A stretch of 64,000 nt of DNA from Candidatus Hydrothermarchaeum profundi. Its GTDB lineage: Archaea; Hydrothermarchaeota; Hydrothermarchaeia; Hydrothermarchaeales; Hydrothermarchaeaceae. Below the pieces are notes generated by a model that made no database searches, was not told where the DNA came from, and saw nothing but the letters and a program-made list of their open reading frames with translations. This document shows positions 17,322-25,888 of the stretch, piece after piece; position 1 is the stretch's first letter, and each line of letters begins with the position of its first letter. The stretch lies in contig MTMF02000009.1 in assembly GCA_002011125.2 (NCBI GenBank), positions 1,766,989-1,830,988 on the forward strand, given 5' to 3'. The position numbers were made by a program, and so were the translations under genes.

Positions 17322-18220
17322 TTTCTACCGTATTTAACCTTATGATGTTTATCGTATGGCTCCACATGAACCAGAGCATAGTTTATTTCTGGGAATTTCT
17401 CAACTATTCTATCCTGTATTATAGTGGCTATCTCATGAGCCTTCTCTATAGAGAGGGATTCATCAACACAGACATGGAGGTCCACGGTGGCAAATGCTCC
17501 AACAGCGTGTATCCTGATATTATGAATGCATCTAGCGCCAGGGACTTTCTCCGCTGCATTCTTTACTTCTTCTATCAACCCGGGGGAAGGCACGGTGCCT
17601 ATCAGTTGTTCAACGTTTTCCTTGCCTACGCTTACGCCCATCTTTAATATGAGTAGTGCTATAATAAAACCTGCTATTGGATCTAAGATTGGAAAGCCAA
17701 GGCCTGCACCAATAAGGCCTGCAATAACTATGAAAGACGAATATATGTCCCCCCTATAGTTCATCGCCCCGGCCTTAAGAGCTGGGCTTTTAATTTTCTC
17801 TGATACCTTTAAAGTATATCTAGCCATCCACTCCTTCAATAGGACTGTAGGAATAATAGCTAAGACCGCAAGTACTTCTGGAGGACCTGTCACCTTCATC
17901 GCCTTTAGAACGGAATGCCGTGCTATCTCGAAGCCTAATACACATAATATTATAGATGCTATTAATCCCGCTAAAGGCTCGAGGTCGCCATGTCCATATG
18001 GATGCTCTTCATCCGGATATTTTACAGCTTTCTTTAAACCAACCCAGACCACTAGCGACATTACAAAGTCCGAAAAGGAGTCTACCGCGTCAGCAATTAT
18101 AGCCGTGCTATTTGAGATCACTCCAATAACGAACTTAAAAATGGTTAGAAAAAAATTTCCCACGATACCATACTCTGCTGCTCGTTTACCAGCTCTGGTT
18201 CTTTCTTCTATCATGTCCAT
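17318..18220 (-). CDS. Cation diffusion facilitator (CDF) family metal transporter
   Basis: A 300-residue CDF protein of standard length. The transmembrane part (about 1-205) has the metal-site signature ADAVDSFSDFVMSLVVWVGL near residue 43 and HPYGHGDLEPLAGL near 76, with a second DxxxD-like site (YRGDIYSSF) near 154. The C-terminal cytoplasmic domain (HNIRIHAVGAFATVDLHVCVD) is the CDF dimerisation/metal-sensing ferredoxin-like fold. CDF exporters exchange Zn, Fe, Mn, Co or Ni for protons; the metal cannot be told from sequence. It heads a likely operon with the DUF1405 gene and lies just downstream of an acyltransferase gene. Confidence 0.92.
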   Translation of the reverse strand: MDMIEERTRAGKRAAEYGIVGNFFLTIFKFVIGVISNSTAIIADAVDSFSDFVMSLVVWVGLKKAVKYPDEEHPYGHGDLEPLAGLIASIILCVLGFEIARHSVLKAMKVTGPPEVLAVLAIIPTVLLKEWMARYTLKVSEKIKSPALKAGAMNYRGDIYSSFIVIAGLIGAGLGFPILDPIAGFIIALLILKMGVSVGKENVEQLIGTVPSPGLIEEVKNAAEKVPGARCIHNIRIHAVGAFATVDLHVCVDESLSIEKAHEIATIIQDRIVEKFPEINYALVHVEPYDKHHKVKYGRK

Positions 18221-18223
18221 GTG

Positions 18224-18709
18224 TTACTCCTCTTTACGTTTGATCTCCTTAGCAGGGACTCCTCCCACAAAGGTTCCAGAATTAACATCCTTGTTTACTA
18301 GAGCACATGCTGACACGACAGCACCATCCCCTATAGTTACCCCTGGGAGAATGGTCGAATTGGCTCCGATCATAACATTTTTCCCTATTCTTACCCTGCC
18401 GGTTCGCCACTCATCAACCAAAAACTCGTGCCCTAAGATAGTGGCATTATACCCGATGACGGTGTTATCCCCGATCTCAATAAGCTCTGGAAAAAATATG
18501 TCAAACATAGCCATCAAGCCTACAGAAACATTCCTACCAACTTTCATTCCTAACATTCTATATAGATAGTTTTTAAGAGAAAGAGAGGGAAGAAATCTAC
18601 ATGCATAGATAACAATAAAATTAAAGGCTACGCGCAGAGGATTCCTTATCTTGTACCACCCACACATGGAATTTTTGCCTTTGACCTTATGGACCTCCAG
18701 ATCTCTCAT
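18224..18709 (-). CDS. Hexapeptide-repeat acyltransferase (left-handed beta-helix)
   Basis: About 161 residues. The second half contains the repeating [LIV]-G-x4 hexapeptides of left-handed beta-helix acyltransferases (VGLMAMFDIFFPELIEIGDNTVIGYNATI, VRIGKNVMIGANSTILPGVTIGDGAVVSACALV) and ends with the typical FVGGVPAKEI. These enzymes O- or N-acetylate sugars or small molecules with acetyl-CoA. ATG 18709 is preferred because GGAGGT lies five bases upstream; ATG 18727 is also open. The start overlaps the end of the PAPS-reductase-like gene by about 23 bases, suggesting co-expression. The substrate is unknown. Confidence 0.85.
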   Translation of the reverse strand: MRDLEVHKVKGKNSMCGWYKIRNPLRVAFNFIVIYACRFLPSLSLKNYLYRMLGMKVGRNVSVGLMAMFDIFFPELIEIGDNTVIGYNATILGHEFLVDEWRTGRVRIGKNVMIGANSTILPGVTIGDGAVVSACALVNKDVNSGTFVGGVPAKEIKRKEE

Positions 18710-20456
18710 CTCTGACCTCCAAACCATATCTTACTATAGGACACCTTCGATGACATCTCCCACAAGATATGCAGTTATCATTTATCCATGCCTTGCCATC
18801 CCTTATTTCAATAGCATTATTTTTACACTGGCTCAGACATACTCCACAGCCGAAGCAGTGGGTAGCTCTCTCCGCTATAGACTTAATAACCTTATTACAG
18901 TTATCCCCATTGAAAAAATGTCCATTAACCTCAAATCCCCCTTTAGTAAATTTTACCTCCCCTAGAACTCTTGCGAAGTTAACCGTCCTTTCAAAGTCGA
19001 ATCTTCCATCACTACCATACTCAAACCTCGTTACAGCCACTCCTACTCTGCCTGCAACTTCTCTCTGTGCCTTCCCAGGGTTTCTCCATCTCCAAAAACC
19101 ATGATTTATGGCCTTCTCACTTAATCCAGACTTTTTAAGAACCGATTCCCATCTCCTCCACAAGTCGGGATGTATCCTTTTCAATATCTCTATCTCAGCA
19201 AGATCAGATCCAGGGCAAGCCCAGCACCCAAGCCTCTCCATCCCATACTCGTAGAGGTGATTTACCTCAGCTCCTTCCATTAAGATATAAAGCCATATAT
19301 GCAGGGCTGTCCAATTCTGCACAGGACTGGCTGCCAGCTGGGAGAGAATCCAAGGATTTCTCCACACCCTGCTGCTCTTTGACCTAACCTCTGACTCGAA
19401 TTTCCTTTGACCTATAAAGCTGATGCAACCTTCCCTAAACTTCTCATTTATTAATCTCGCAATTGGCCCAAGCTTAATTAACTTGCAACACCATCTATAG
19501 TCTCTGCCAGGAGGCCCAAAATATTCTACGCCTTCCCAAAATCTATCACCACAGTCTATTTTTATAAACTCCAATCCCAACCTCTCCACGATTCTTTCAG
19601 CGTATTCAACGATCTCCGGGAACTCTATGCCTGTGTTCGTAAAAACAACTTTAACATCCGGTATAACCTTCTTAACAAGGAGGAGAGTAGCTAAGCTATC
19701 CTTACCACCACTAAAGGCTACAACTTTAGGCTCCCTCCTCTTAGCAATCCTCCTGATAAACTCTAAAGCCTCTTTTTCCATCGCCTCGACTACATACTTA
19801 TTTGCCTCAAGAACCGTCTTCCAGTCTTGCCCGCCTTCTAACTCTCTTGCCTCAGAGGGGTGCGAGTATCTCCTTACCTTGACGAACATTCCTTTCTTCT
19901 TCTCTTTAGCCTCTAATGCGCTCATCCTGCTTCTGCCTACACCAATGACATTCCCTTTCCATACTATGTATACCTCATCGCCCTGGAGTATGTCTTCATC
20001 AAAAGATACAACCCCCGGCAATAATATGCTGGCTCCATTGAGTATATACGGCCCTGCGCTCTCGCTAATTTCAACGAACTTTTTTCCCTTGTTCTTCCAT
20101 ATCCTCCTCGCACCTTCGACCCTTGGAAGAAACTCGAAATCCATCTTTTCCGCATTAAACTTTAAAACCCCTTGAACTCTGCCATCTATAATTACTTCAT
20201 CAAACCGGTCATACCCTGGAGCTTTATTCAACACAGCTACCTTATCAGAGGGTATTAACTCGCAGTTGAAATGTTTTTTAATCGTCTCGTTTATAAGCTC
20301 GATATCTCCTGCTAAAGCAGGACGCACATCGCCAGGAGGAGTGACCTCTACCTTTTCTGTGTTTCCCCTGCAGACGCCACATTTTTTTCCCAGTACCGGA
20401 ACATTGCAGTTTATGCACCAGTATAGCTTCACTCTGCCGAAGTAGGGCATCTTCAT
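18687..20456 (-). CDS. Archaeal PAPS-reductase-family protein with zinc ribbon, PUA-like domain, PP-loop and two [4Fe-4S] ferredoxin clusters
   Basis: A 589-residue multidomain protein. Residues 11-31 form a zinc ribbon (YWCINCNVPVLGKKCGVC). Residues of about 130-215 are PUA-like (GASILLPGVVSFDEDILQGDEVYIVW...GVGRSRMSA). The PP-loop ATP pyrophosphatase core begins KVVAFSGGKDSLATLLLV near residue 246, with the CysH-like IEFPEIVEYAE and a cysteine-bearing WCCKLIK. The C-terminus has two ferredoxin motifs (CFGCGVCLSQC; CISCGRCHRRCP). The architecture matches the MJ0973-like group annotated as PAPS reductases. True sulfate reduction is uncertain: a sulfur transfer or RNA-thiolation role is equally consistent with PUA plus PP-loop plus Fe-S. 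The start is ATG 20456. Confidence 0.82.
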   Translation of the reverse strand: MKMPYFGRVKLYWCINCNVPVLGKKCGVCRGNTEKVEVTPPGDVRPALAGDIELINETIKKHFNCELIPSDKVAVLNKAPGYDRFDEVIIDGRVQGVLKFNAEKMDFEFLPRVEGARRIWKNKGKKFVEISESAGPYILNGASILLPGVVSFDEDILQGDEVYIVWKGNVIGVGRSRMSALEAKEKKKGMFVKVRRYSHPSEARELEGGQDWKTVLEANKYVVEAMEKEALEFIRRIAKRREPKVVAFSGGKDSLATLLLVKKVIPDVKVVFTNTGIEFPEIVEYAERIVERLGLEFIKIDCGDRFWEGVEYFGPPGRDYRWCCKLIKLGPIARLINEKFREGCISFIGQRKFESEVRSKSSRVWRNPWILSQLAASPVQNWTALHIWLYILMEGAEVNHLYEYGMERLGCWACPGSDLAEIEILKRIHPDLWRRWESVLKKSGLSEKAINHGFWRWRNPGKAQREVAGRVGVAVTRFEYGSDGRFDFERTVNFARVLGEVKFTKGGFEVNGHFFNGDNCNKVIKSIAERATHCFGCGVCLSQCKNNAIEIRDGKAWINDNCISCGRCHRRCPIVRYGLEVRDERSGGP

Positions 20457-20551
20457 GATAAGAACTTATATATCCCCTGTATTAATAATTATGATAGCTT
20501 ACTAAGAGAAAGCGGTATATATCGCAGTCTCATTTAAGGAAGTGATGCATT

Positions 20552-21400
20552 TTGTCTAGGATTAATGAGAAGTTCGAGGAGCTTAAGAGGAAAAATGAAG
20601 GGGCCCTCATAGGATATCTCACGCTGGGAGACCCTGACATAGAAACATCAAAAAAATTGATCCGTTGCCTATTGGAAAATGTCGACTTATTGGAGATAGG
20701 AATACCCTTTTCTGATCCTATCGCAGATGGCCCTACGATTCAAGCTGCGATAGACCGAGCCTTAAAAGCAGGGGTTAACACAGATATTGCTTTCGAAGCC
20801 GTAGCCGAGCTGCGTAATGGAGGAGTAGAAGAACCGCTAGTATTTATGACCTACTATAATATTATTTTACAATATGGTGAGGAGAGATTCATTAAAAGAT
20901 GCAGTAAAGTAGGAGTAGACGGTATAATAGTATGTGATCTGCCCATTGAAGAGGCGGAAGGAATTTTACAGCAATGCGAAAAATATGGTGTAGATTTTAT
21001 TTTTCTAATAGCTCCGACAACTACCGAAGAGAGAATTAAAAAAATCGTGTCCAGGGCTAAAGGTTTCATCTATCTCGTATCCGTCCTAGGAGTTACTGGT
21101 GCTAGAGGAGAGCTTCAGGAAAGGACTGTAGAGGTAACGAAGTGGGCTTCTCAATATGTTGATATCCCATTGGCAGTAGGCTTTGGGATATCTAAGAAAG
21201 AGCATGTGCAAAGAGTCCTAGAGGCAGGAGCTCAAGGCGCAGTAGTGGGAAGCGCATTCGTAGACATAATTGCTAGAAAGGGGAAAGACGCCTGTGAAGA
21301 ATTAAAAAAACTTTCAGCGGAATTAAAAGAAGGGACAAAGAAAATAAAAGTCCCCACATCTAGAGTTCAAAAGGCATCGGTTATGGAGAACGGAAGCTGA
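20552..21400 (+). CDS. trpA: Tryptophan synthase alpha chain
   Basis: The TrpA signature LLEIGIPFSDPIADGPTIQAA is near residue 46, including the catalytic Glu (in LEIGIPFSDP) and Asp/Pro region, followed by VFMTYYNIILQYG and DGIIVCDLPIEE. The alpha chain cleaves indole-3-glycerol phosphate to indole for TrpB. At 282 residues it is slightly longer than the usual 260-270 because of a basic C-terminal tail. Translation starts at TTG 20552, since an in-frame stop lies just upstream; AAGGAAGTGAT precedes it. No trpB or other trp gene is adjacent. The next ORF overlaps the stop by one base. Confidence 0.93.
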   Translation: MSRINEKFEELKRKNEGALIGYLTLGDPDIETSKKLIRCLLENVDLLEIGIPFSDPIADGPTIQAAIDRALKAGVNTDIAFEAVAELRNGGVEEPLVFMTYYNIILQYGEERFIKRCSKVGVDGIIVCDLPIEEAEGILQQCEKYGVDFIFLIAPTTTEERIKKIVSRAKGFIYLVSVLGVTGARGELQERTVEVTKWASQYVDIPLAVGFGISKKEHVQRVLEAGAQGAVVGSAFVDIIARKGKDACEELKKLSAELKEGTKKIKVPTSRVQKASVMENGS

Positions 21401-21783
21401 TGCGTTCAGCAAGCTTAACTGAGACAATTCTTCAGAGTATTGAAAATATCTCGGAAGATTGCAGAATAAGAAGCAGGGAAGGGTATACAGCAGGATACGC
21501 TAGATTAAAGATATCATACTACGAGAAAGTGTTAGAAAAAATTAAACAAGTAATCGGGCCTGTAATTAAAAATGGAGAAAAAATAGAAAACCAGATAGCT
21601 GATGGCGAAATAGTAGACTCGGGGATTAAGCAATTCGAAGTTAAGAGAGGAGTGTTTCTAGAAGTATACGATTACAAGAAGACCACAGCAATCTTTATCC
21701 GGCTTTATCACATTAAGGGAGACAAGGAGTGGCTCGCATTATATATAGATGAGAACCCAGAAACTCCATGGTGGGAAAAATAG
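21400..21783 (+). CDS. Hypothetical protein coupled to trpA
   Basis: The 127-residue protein is not recognised. It starts at an ATG overlapping the trpA TGA (TGATG), so it is translated from the same message. The first half is helical (SLTETILQSIENI...YYEKVLEKIKQVIGPVIKNGEKIENQI), and the second half looks like beta strands (VFLEVYDYKKTTAIFIRLYHI, WLALYIDENPETPWW). No signal or membrane segment is seen. Codon use resembles its neighbours. Coupling hints at, but does not prove, a tryptophan-related role. Confidence 0.7.
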   Translation: MRSASLTETILQSIENISEDCRIRSREGYTAGYARLKISYYEKVLEKIKQVIGPVIKNGEKIENQIADGEIVDSGIKQFEVKRGVFLEVYDYKKTTAIFIRLYHIKGDKEWLALYIDENPETPWWEK

Positions 21784-21841
21784 TATATACACATATATAC
21801 AATACTTCCGGTATATATAAATAGTATCACTTGAATATAAA

Positions 21842-21970
21842 TTTTATAACCTAGGGCTGTCCGAATGAAAAGAGGGCGTGTTGGAGAACCCCCCAAAAGT
21901 CCTTCCGCCACCTCCTCTATTTTTTCGCCCTCTTTTCATTTCAAAATTATCAACAATATACCTTATAAAA
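21842..21970. ncRNA. Quasi-palindromic element: candidate structured ncRNA or 31-aa leaderless small protein
   Basis: Two 16-17-base arms, GAATGAAAAGAGGGCG at 21863-21878 and CGCCCTCTTTTCATTTC at 21926-21942, pair almost perfectly around a 47-base loop. A TATA-like TTTTATAA sits at 21842-21849 and its mirror TTATAAAA at 21963-21970, so each strand has a promoter-like box about 26 bases from the arm edge. On the forward strand this gives an RNA of roughly 80 bases closed by a terminal stem. On the reverse strand it would give a leaderless ORF, ATG 21939 to TAA 21844, of 31 Arg/Gly-rich residues (MKRGRKNRGGGGRTFGG start). I cannot tell which is real. The 21784-22084 gap holds nothing else. Confidence 0.45.
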
Positions 21971-22084
21971 CTAGCATCCTACTTTACCTAAATTATTTTT
22001 TTAAGTAAAATTAATAAAAATCTATATTTTTAAATATTTAGAAACAATATTATTTTTTTTATAAAGATAAAAAAGGATGATAAA

Positions 22085-22867
22085 GTGAAAGTTAAGTTAA
22101 CAAGAAGAGAGTTTGTCATTGGATCAGCAGGATTTACAACGGGAATAGCTATAGGATCTCAGGGGTTAAATATAATTAAAAATTTGATAACCTCTGCAGA
22201 TAAAGAAACATCGAGACCAATTAAAGTAGCAAATAAGCCTCCCCTACTTCCATGGCCATATAAAAAATTAGATCCTGAAAAAGTTGCAAAGATAGCCTAT
22301 GAAAACTGGTATAAGGAATTCTGCGCTTATGCTGTTACAAGCGCAATCCTATTACCTCTCTGTAAAGAAATAGGGGAACCATACACCTCATTTCCATTAG
22401 AGTCTGTCAGATGGGGACATGGAGGAGTAGTAGGGTGGGGCACAACATGCGGAACGTTGTTGGGAGCGGGGTTTGCATTGAGCCTTATAGCTGGGAAAGA
22501 GGGTGAAAATATACTTAATGATCTTATATATTGGTATACAAAGTCTGAGCTACCTATTTATGAGCCAGAAAATCCCAAGGCAAGGATAAGAAATAGGAAT
22601 AAAAGCAATTCTCCTCTCTGCCATATTTCAGTAGGCAAGTGGATGAAAAAAGAGGATGTTAGATTTTATACCCTTGAGCGAAAGGAAAGATGTGCTAGAT
22701 TATCTGCAGATGTAGCTTCAAAAACGGTTAAATTACTGAATGAGTGGAAAGACGGAAAATATACACCGGTTCACAAATCCCAAGCTAAAACCCATCAAAT
22801 AACCGCTCAAAATAACTGTCTAGAATGTCATAGAAGCTTGCCTATTATACCTGGTACTAAGATGTAA
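22085..22867 (+). CDS. Tat-exported split-Soret-type cytochrome c family protein
   Basis: A 260-residue protein. The N-terminus KLTRREFVIGSAGFTTGIAIG is a twin-arginine export signal. The body follows the C_GCAxxG_C_C/split-Soret layout: EFCAYAVTSAILLPLC, WGTTCGTLLGAGFALSLI, SPLCHISVGKWM, ERCARLSADVASKTVKLLN. A heme-binding CLECH stands near the C-terminus (about residue 246). In Desulfovibrio the split-Soret cytochrome is a dimeric diheme redox protein; here one CxxCH is visible. It should act outside the membrane in electron transfer. The start is GTG 22085 with AAGGATGAT upstream. The context is isolated, with no cytochrome-maturation gene in the window. Confidence 0.8.
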   Translation: MKVKLTRREFVIGSAGFTTGIAIGSQGLNIIKNLITSADKETSRPIKVANKPPLLPWPYKKLDPEKVAKIAYENWYKEFCAYAVTSAILLPLCKEIGEPYTSFPLESVRWGHGGVVGWGTTCGTLLGAGFALSLIAGKEGENILNDLIYWYTKSELPIYEPENPKARIRNRNKSNSPLCHISVGKWMKKEDVRFYTLERKERCARLSADVASKTVKLLNEWKDGKYTPVHKSQAKTHQITAQNNCLECHRSLPIIPGTKM

Positions 22868-23131
22868 GATACTGCGTCATAACAACCTTATTAAACATTA
22901 CCGCTCTATTTAGAAGGCTCATTTATAGCTTCACCTATGTCTTGTAAGGTCAAGATAAAATTTCGAGATTTCTTAAAGCTCAGTCTAATAAGGGAAGTGG
23001 AAACATCTTCTATACCACAAGACTTATTATAATAACTTACGCTGGCGTTGATTCTGAGGATGCTAGCGGGTTATTGAGGAGAGTTAATATTTTCCAATGT
23101 ATAATACTATAATGCTATAAAGGTGATTTAA

Positions 23132-23326
23132 TTGCCTACTACAATACAGGTAAAGGAGGATGTCTACCGGGTTCTTAAACATATGAAGGGGAGCATGGGC
23201 TTTGAGACCTATGATGACGTGATTAGGATGTTGCTGAAAGCTAAGAAGATAGCAGCCGAGGACTACTTCGGTAGGTACCCAAGGCTGAAGACCTTCGCGA
23301 GGGAGGAACTTGACCGTTTTGATTGA
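23132..23326 (+). CDS. VapB-type antitoxin (ribbon-helix-helix-like)
   Basis: A 64-residue protein: TTIQVKEDVYRVLKHMKGSMGFETYDDVIRMLLKAKK is a short DNA-binding antitoxin start, followed by an acidic tail (YFGRYPRLKTFAREELDRF) of the sort that wraps around a PIN toxin. The start is TTG 23132 with AAAGGTGAT four bases upstream. Its end overlaps the start of a VapC-like PIN gene that is frameshifted, so the antitoxin may now stand alone. The upstream 264-base gap (22868-23131) shows no convincing gene. Confidence 0.75.
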   Translation: MPTTIQVKEDVYRVLKHMKGSMGFETYDDVIRMLLKAKKIAAEDYFGRYPRLKTFAREELDRFD

Positions 23327-23673
23327 TTCTTGGGCATGGATTGAGTTTTTTAAGGGCTCAAAAGCAGGAGAGAAGATCAGAAAGTTCATAGTTGGTAGTG
23401 ATAAGCACTATTAACATTGCGGAGGTTTGCAGATGGTTTCTTGGATCTTACACTAAAGCAGATGCTGAAGAAGCTGAAGGGGTTATGAAAGAGGTTTCTC
23501 TCGTATTGCCTGTGAACGAGGATATAGTGGTGGAAGCAGCTAAAATAAAACACAGAAAAGGATGGGGCCTGGGAGATTCTATCATATATGCTACGGCAAA
23601 ACAGGAGCAGGCAAAGATAGTCACTGAAGATCCGGATTTTAAAGGAATAAAAGACGTAGTTTTTATAAGGTAA
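23310..23673 (+). pseudogene. VapC-type PIN-domain toxin, split by a frameshift
   Basis: Two frames together make one PIN protein. The first, TTG 23310 to TAA 23414, reads VLIDSWAWIEFFKGSKAGEKIRKFI with the first catalytic Asp. The second, from about 23392 to the stop at 23673, reads VVISTINIAEVCRWFLGSY...GLGDSIIYATAKQEQAKIVTEDPDFKG, with the remaining acidic residues. The join falls around 23390-23405. The loss of frame would inactivate a Mg-dependent ribonuclease toxin. A sequencing or assembly error is the main alternative, because both halves look well conserved. It overlaps the upstream antitoxin as in intact vapBC operons. Confidence 0.75.
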
Positions 23674-23864
23674 TTTTACAAATTTTTCTATGGGTAAATA
23701 AGTAAAACTATTCTCCATCCTTAAAATCCTTCAACTAGGCGAGTGCTCCCCGGCCTATGAGTTCCTCTTTGTCTTCCCAAGTTCTATAAGCATAAATTGA
23801 ATTATGACTACATACTCATTTTCAATTATTTGAAAAAATGTGAGGTTATATGCGACAGCGATAC

Positions 23865-23903
23865 TTATAGAAAAATATATATAATATTTGCTACTATGTA
23901 GCA
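23865..23903 (+). promoter_or_regulatory. Promoter and candidate operator of the aromatic-pathway operon
   Basis: A TATA-like AAAAATATATATAATATTT (about 23870-23888) is followed directly by a 15-base palindrome at 23889-23903 with arms TGCTAC and GTAGCA around TAT. A palindrome just downstream of a TATA box typically blocks RNA polymerase recruitment when occupied. The gene start (ATG 23931) has a strong AAGGAGGAATAAT. The binding protein is unknown; the same site was not seen upstream of trpA. Confidence 0.4.
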
Positions 23904-23930
23904 TGCCAACAAATAACAAGGAGGAATAAT

Positions 23931-24737
23931 ATGACCGAAATCGGGAAAAATGTCAGATTAGAGAGAATAATGAATAGAAAAACTGGGAAGATAATAATTG
24001 TGCCAATGGACCATGGAGTCTCGTCTGGCCCTATACCGGGCCTTATAGATATGCCCCGGATAGTGAATCTTGTGGCAGAGGGGGGCGCTAATGCAGTTTT
24101 ACTCCATAAGGGAATAATAAAAGTAGGCCACAGAGGTTACGGGAAGGATATAGGACTAATTATGCATTTATCAGGCAGTACATCTCTTGGACCTGATCCC
24201 AACAATAAGGTGCTAATATCGAGCGTTGAGGAAGCATTGAGACTTGGCGCAGATGCTGTAAGCGTACACATAAACATTGGCGCAGAAAATGAAGCAGATA
24301 TGTTAAAGATTCTAGGTGAAACTTCACGGAAATGCATGCTGTGGGGTATGCCCTTACTTGCTATGATGTATCCTCGAGGAAAAAAGATAGAGGAAAAAGG
24401 CGGTGAGCATGTCGTAGAAGTAGTTAAACACGCCGCGAGAGCAGGAGCAGAGTTAGGTGCAGACATAATAAAAACTAATTATACAGGTAGCCCAGACTCT
24501 TTCCGAGAAGTCGTAGAAGGCTGTCCTGTACCGGTAGTTATCGCTGGCGGCCCTAAGATGGAGACTGATAGAGATGTTTTGGAGATGGTTGAGGGATCAA
24601 TAGAAGCAGGCGGGGCTGGAACCTCCATAGGCAGGAATATATTCCAGCACGAGAATCCGACTAAAATGGTTAGAGCGATAGCTAGGATCGTCCATGAGGG
24701 ATGGAGCGCAGAAGAAGCCTTGGAGGAGCTAAAGTGA
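23931..24737 (+). CDS. 2-amino-3,7-dideoxy-D-threo-hept-6-ulosonate synthase (ADH synthase, archaeal AroA')
   Basis: A 268-residue class I aldolase-type enzyme. The opening [37 protein letters not shown] is characteristic of ADH synthase, which joins 6-deoxy-5-ketofructose phosphate and aspartate semialdehyde in the first step of the archaeal route to 3-dehydroquinate. The Schiff-base lysine lies in [15 protein letters not shown] near residue 184, and the phosphate loop is [13 protein letters not shown]. The next enzyme of the route starts at GTG 24734, overlapping this stop (GTGA), so the two form a coupled operon. This replaces the bacterial DAHP route. Confidence 0.9.
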   Translation: MTEIGKNVRLERIMNRKTGKIIIVPMDHGVSSGPIPGLIDMPRIVNLVAEGGANAVLLHKGIIKVGHRGYGKDIGLIMHLSGSTSLGPDPNNKVLISSVEEALRLGADAVSVHINIGAENEADMLKILGETSRKCMLWGMPLLAMMYPRGKKIEEKGGEHVVEVVKHAARAGAELGADIIKTNYTGSPDSFREVVEGCPVPVVIAGGPKMETDRDVLEMVEGSIEAGGAGTSIGRNIFQHENPTKMVRAIARIVHEGWSAEEALEELK

Positions 24738-25879
24738 AATTCTTTTGGTTTGAACCACTAGGAAAGTCGTGGGAGGAGAGAAAGAATCTCATTACCACCG
24801 CATTAGAGTCAGGTGCCCAAGGAGTGATAGTAGACCAGAGCGAAGTAGAAAAAACTGCTAAACTCGGTGATATAGACATCGTCGTCTCTGACTCTAGCGG
24901 CCTAAAAGAGCTATTAAATAAGGGAGCTGACATTATCCTTGTTGGGAGAGGAGGCGATGGTCAAGACCCTAACCTATCAAAGCCGGAGGAATCAAAAGAC
25001 TTGGCAAGGCTCAAGGAACTTAAGGAAAGTGGATTTAAAACTTGCGGATATGTCGAGATAAAAAGCAAGGCCCATGAGAGGCTCGCAGCAGCCGAGGCTA
25101 GAAATTCTGATTATGTTATCGTAGTTGGCCAAGAATGGAAAGTTATACCTCTCGAAAATCTAATAGCTGAGCTTCAAAAAGAAGAATGCAAAGTTATAGC
25201 CGGAGTTAAAGACTCCCAAGAGGCCAAACTTGCCTTTGAAACCCTCGAAATAGGGGCTGATGGCGTTTTACTTCAAAGTGATGATATAAACGAGATAAAA
25301 AAAGTTTCTAAGCTAGTGGAGAGGGCTTCTGAGAAGCTGTTGCTACAGCCTGCTAAGATTAAGAGCTTGAAGCCGGTTGGTATGGGCGACAGGGTTTGTA
25401 TAGATACTGCCTCGCTTCTGAATATAGGTGAAGGAATGCTGATAGGCTCGCAATCTAGCGGACTGTTTCTAGTTCACTCTGAAAGCCTAGAAACTGAATA
25501 TGTTGCTGCTAGGCCATTCAGGGTGAACGCTGGCGCGGTGCATGCATATGTCCTCGTGCCTGGAGGTAAGACGAGATACCTCAGCGAACTTAAGGCAGGG
25601 GACGAAGTCTTAGCCGTAGACAAAGATGGAAATACTAGGACTGTTATAGTAGGTAGAGTAAAAATCGAAAAGAGGCCTCTAATACTAATAGAAGCGGAGA
25701 TAGAAGGCCATGTTTTTAAGACTCTCTTACAGAATGCTGAAACTATAATGCTAGTAAGCGGAGAAGGGTCCCCAATCTCTATCTCTAAGCTGAAGCCCGG
25801 TGACGAAGTTTTGATTCACATCAAGGAGAAGGCGAGACACTTCGGAATGGAGGTTGAAGAGAGCATAATAGAGCTATAA
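24734..25879 (+). CDS. 3-dehydroquinate synthase II (archaeal AroB')
   Basis: About 381 residues from GTG 24734. It matches the archaeal DHQ synthase II family: [33 protein letters not shown] at the start and the conserved C-terminal half [35 protein letters not shown]...[28 protein letters not shown]. It performs NAD-dependent oxidative deamination and cyclisation of the ADH-synthase product. A longer frame begins at ATG 24701, but the GTG overlapping the upstream stop gives the normal N-terminus. It is unrelated to bacterial AroB. Confidence 0.9.
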   Translation: MKFFWFEPLGKSWEERKNLITTALESGAQGVIVDQSEVEKTAKLGDIDIVVSDSSGLKELLNKGADIILVGRGGDGQDPNLSKPEESKDLARLKELKESGFKTCGYVEIKSKAHERLAAAEARNSDYVIVVGQEWKVIPLENLIAELQKEECKVIAGVKDSQEAKLAFETLEIGADGVLLQSDDINEIKKVSKLVERASEKLLLQPAKIKSLKPVGMGDRVCIDTASLLNIGEGMLIGSQSSGLFLVHSESLETEYVAARPFRVNAGAVHAYVLVPGGKTRYLSELKAGDEVLAVDKDGNTRTVIVGRVKIEKRPLILIEAEIEGHVFKTLLQNAETIMLVSGEGSPISISKLKPGDEVLIHIKEKARHFGMEVEESIIEL

Positions 25880-25888
25880 ATCTTCTTT

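Noticed and set aside
21983-22009. TTTACCT...AAGTAAA upstream of the split-Soret cytochrome as a copy of the TrmB-like operator
   Set aside because: The spacer is twice as long as at 229-248 and one arm differs; in AT-rich DNA this is weak evidence.
23674-23930. Reverse-strand fragment reading YRTWEDKEELIGRGALA in the vapC-ADH synthase gap
   Set aside because: Too short, interrupted by a stop and without a start; at most a relic of a toxin-antitoxin gene.
24701-24733. Upstream extension of DHQ synthase II to ATG 24701
   Set aside because: The extra residues lie in the end of the ADH-synthase gene; the GTG overlapping its stop gives the family N-terminus.
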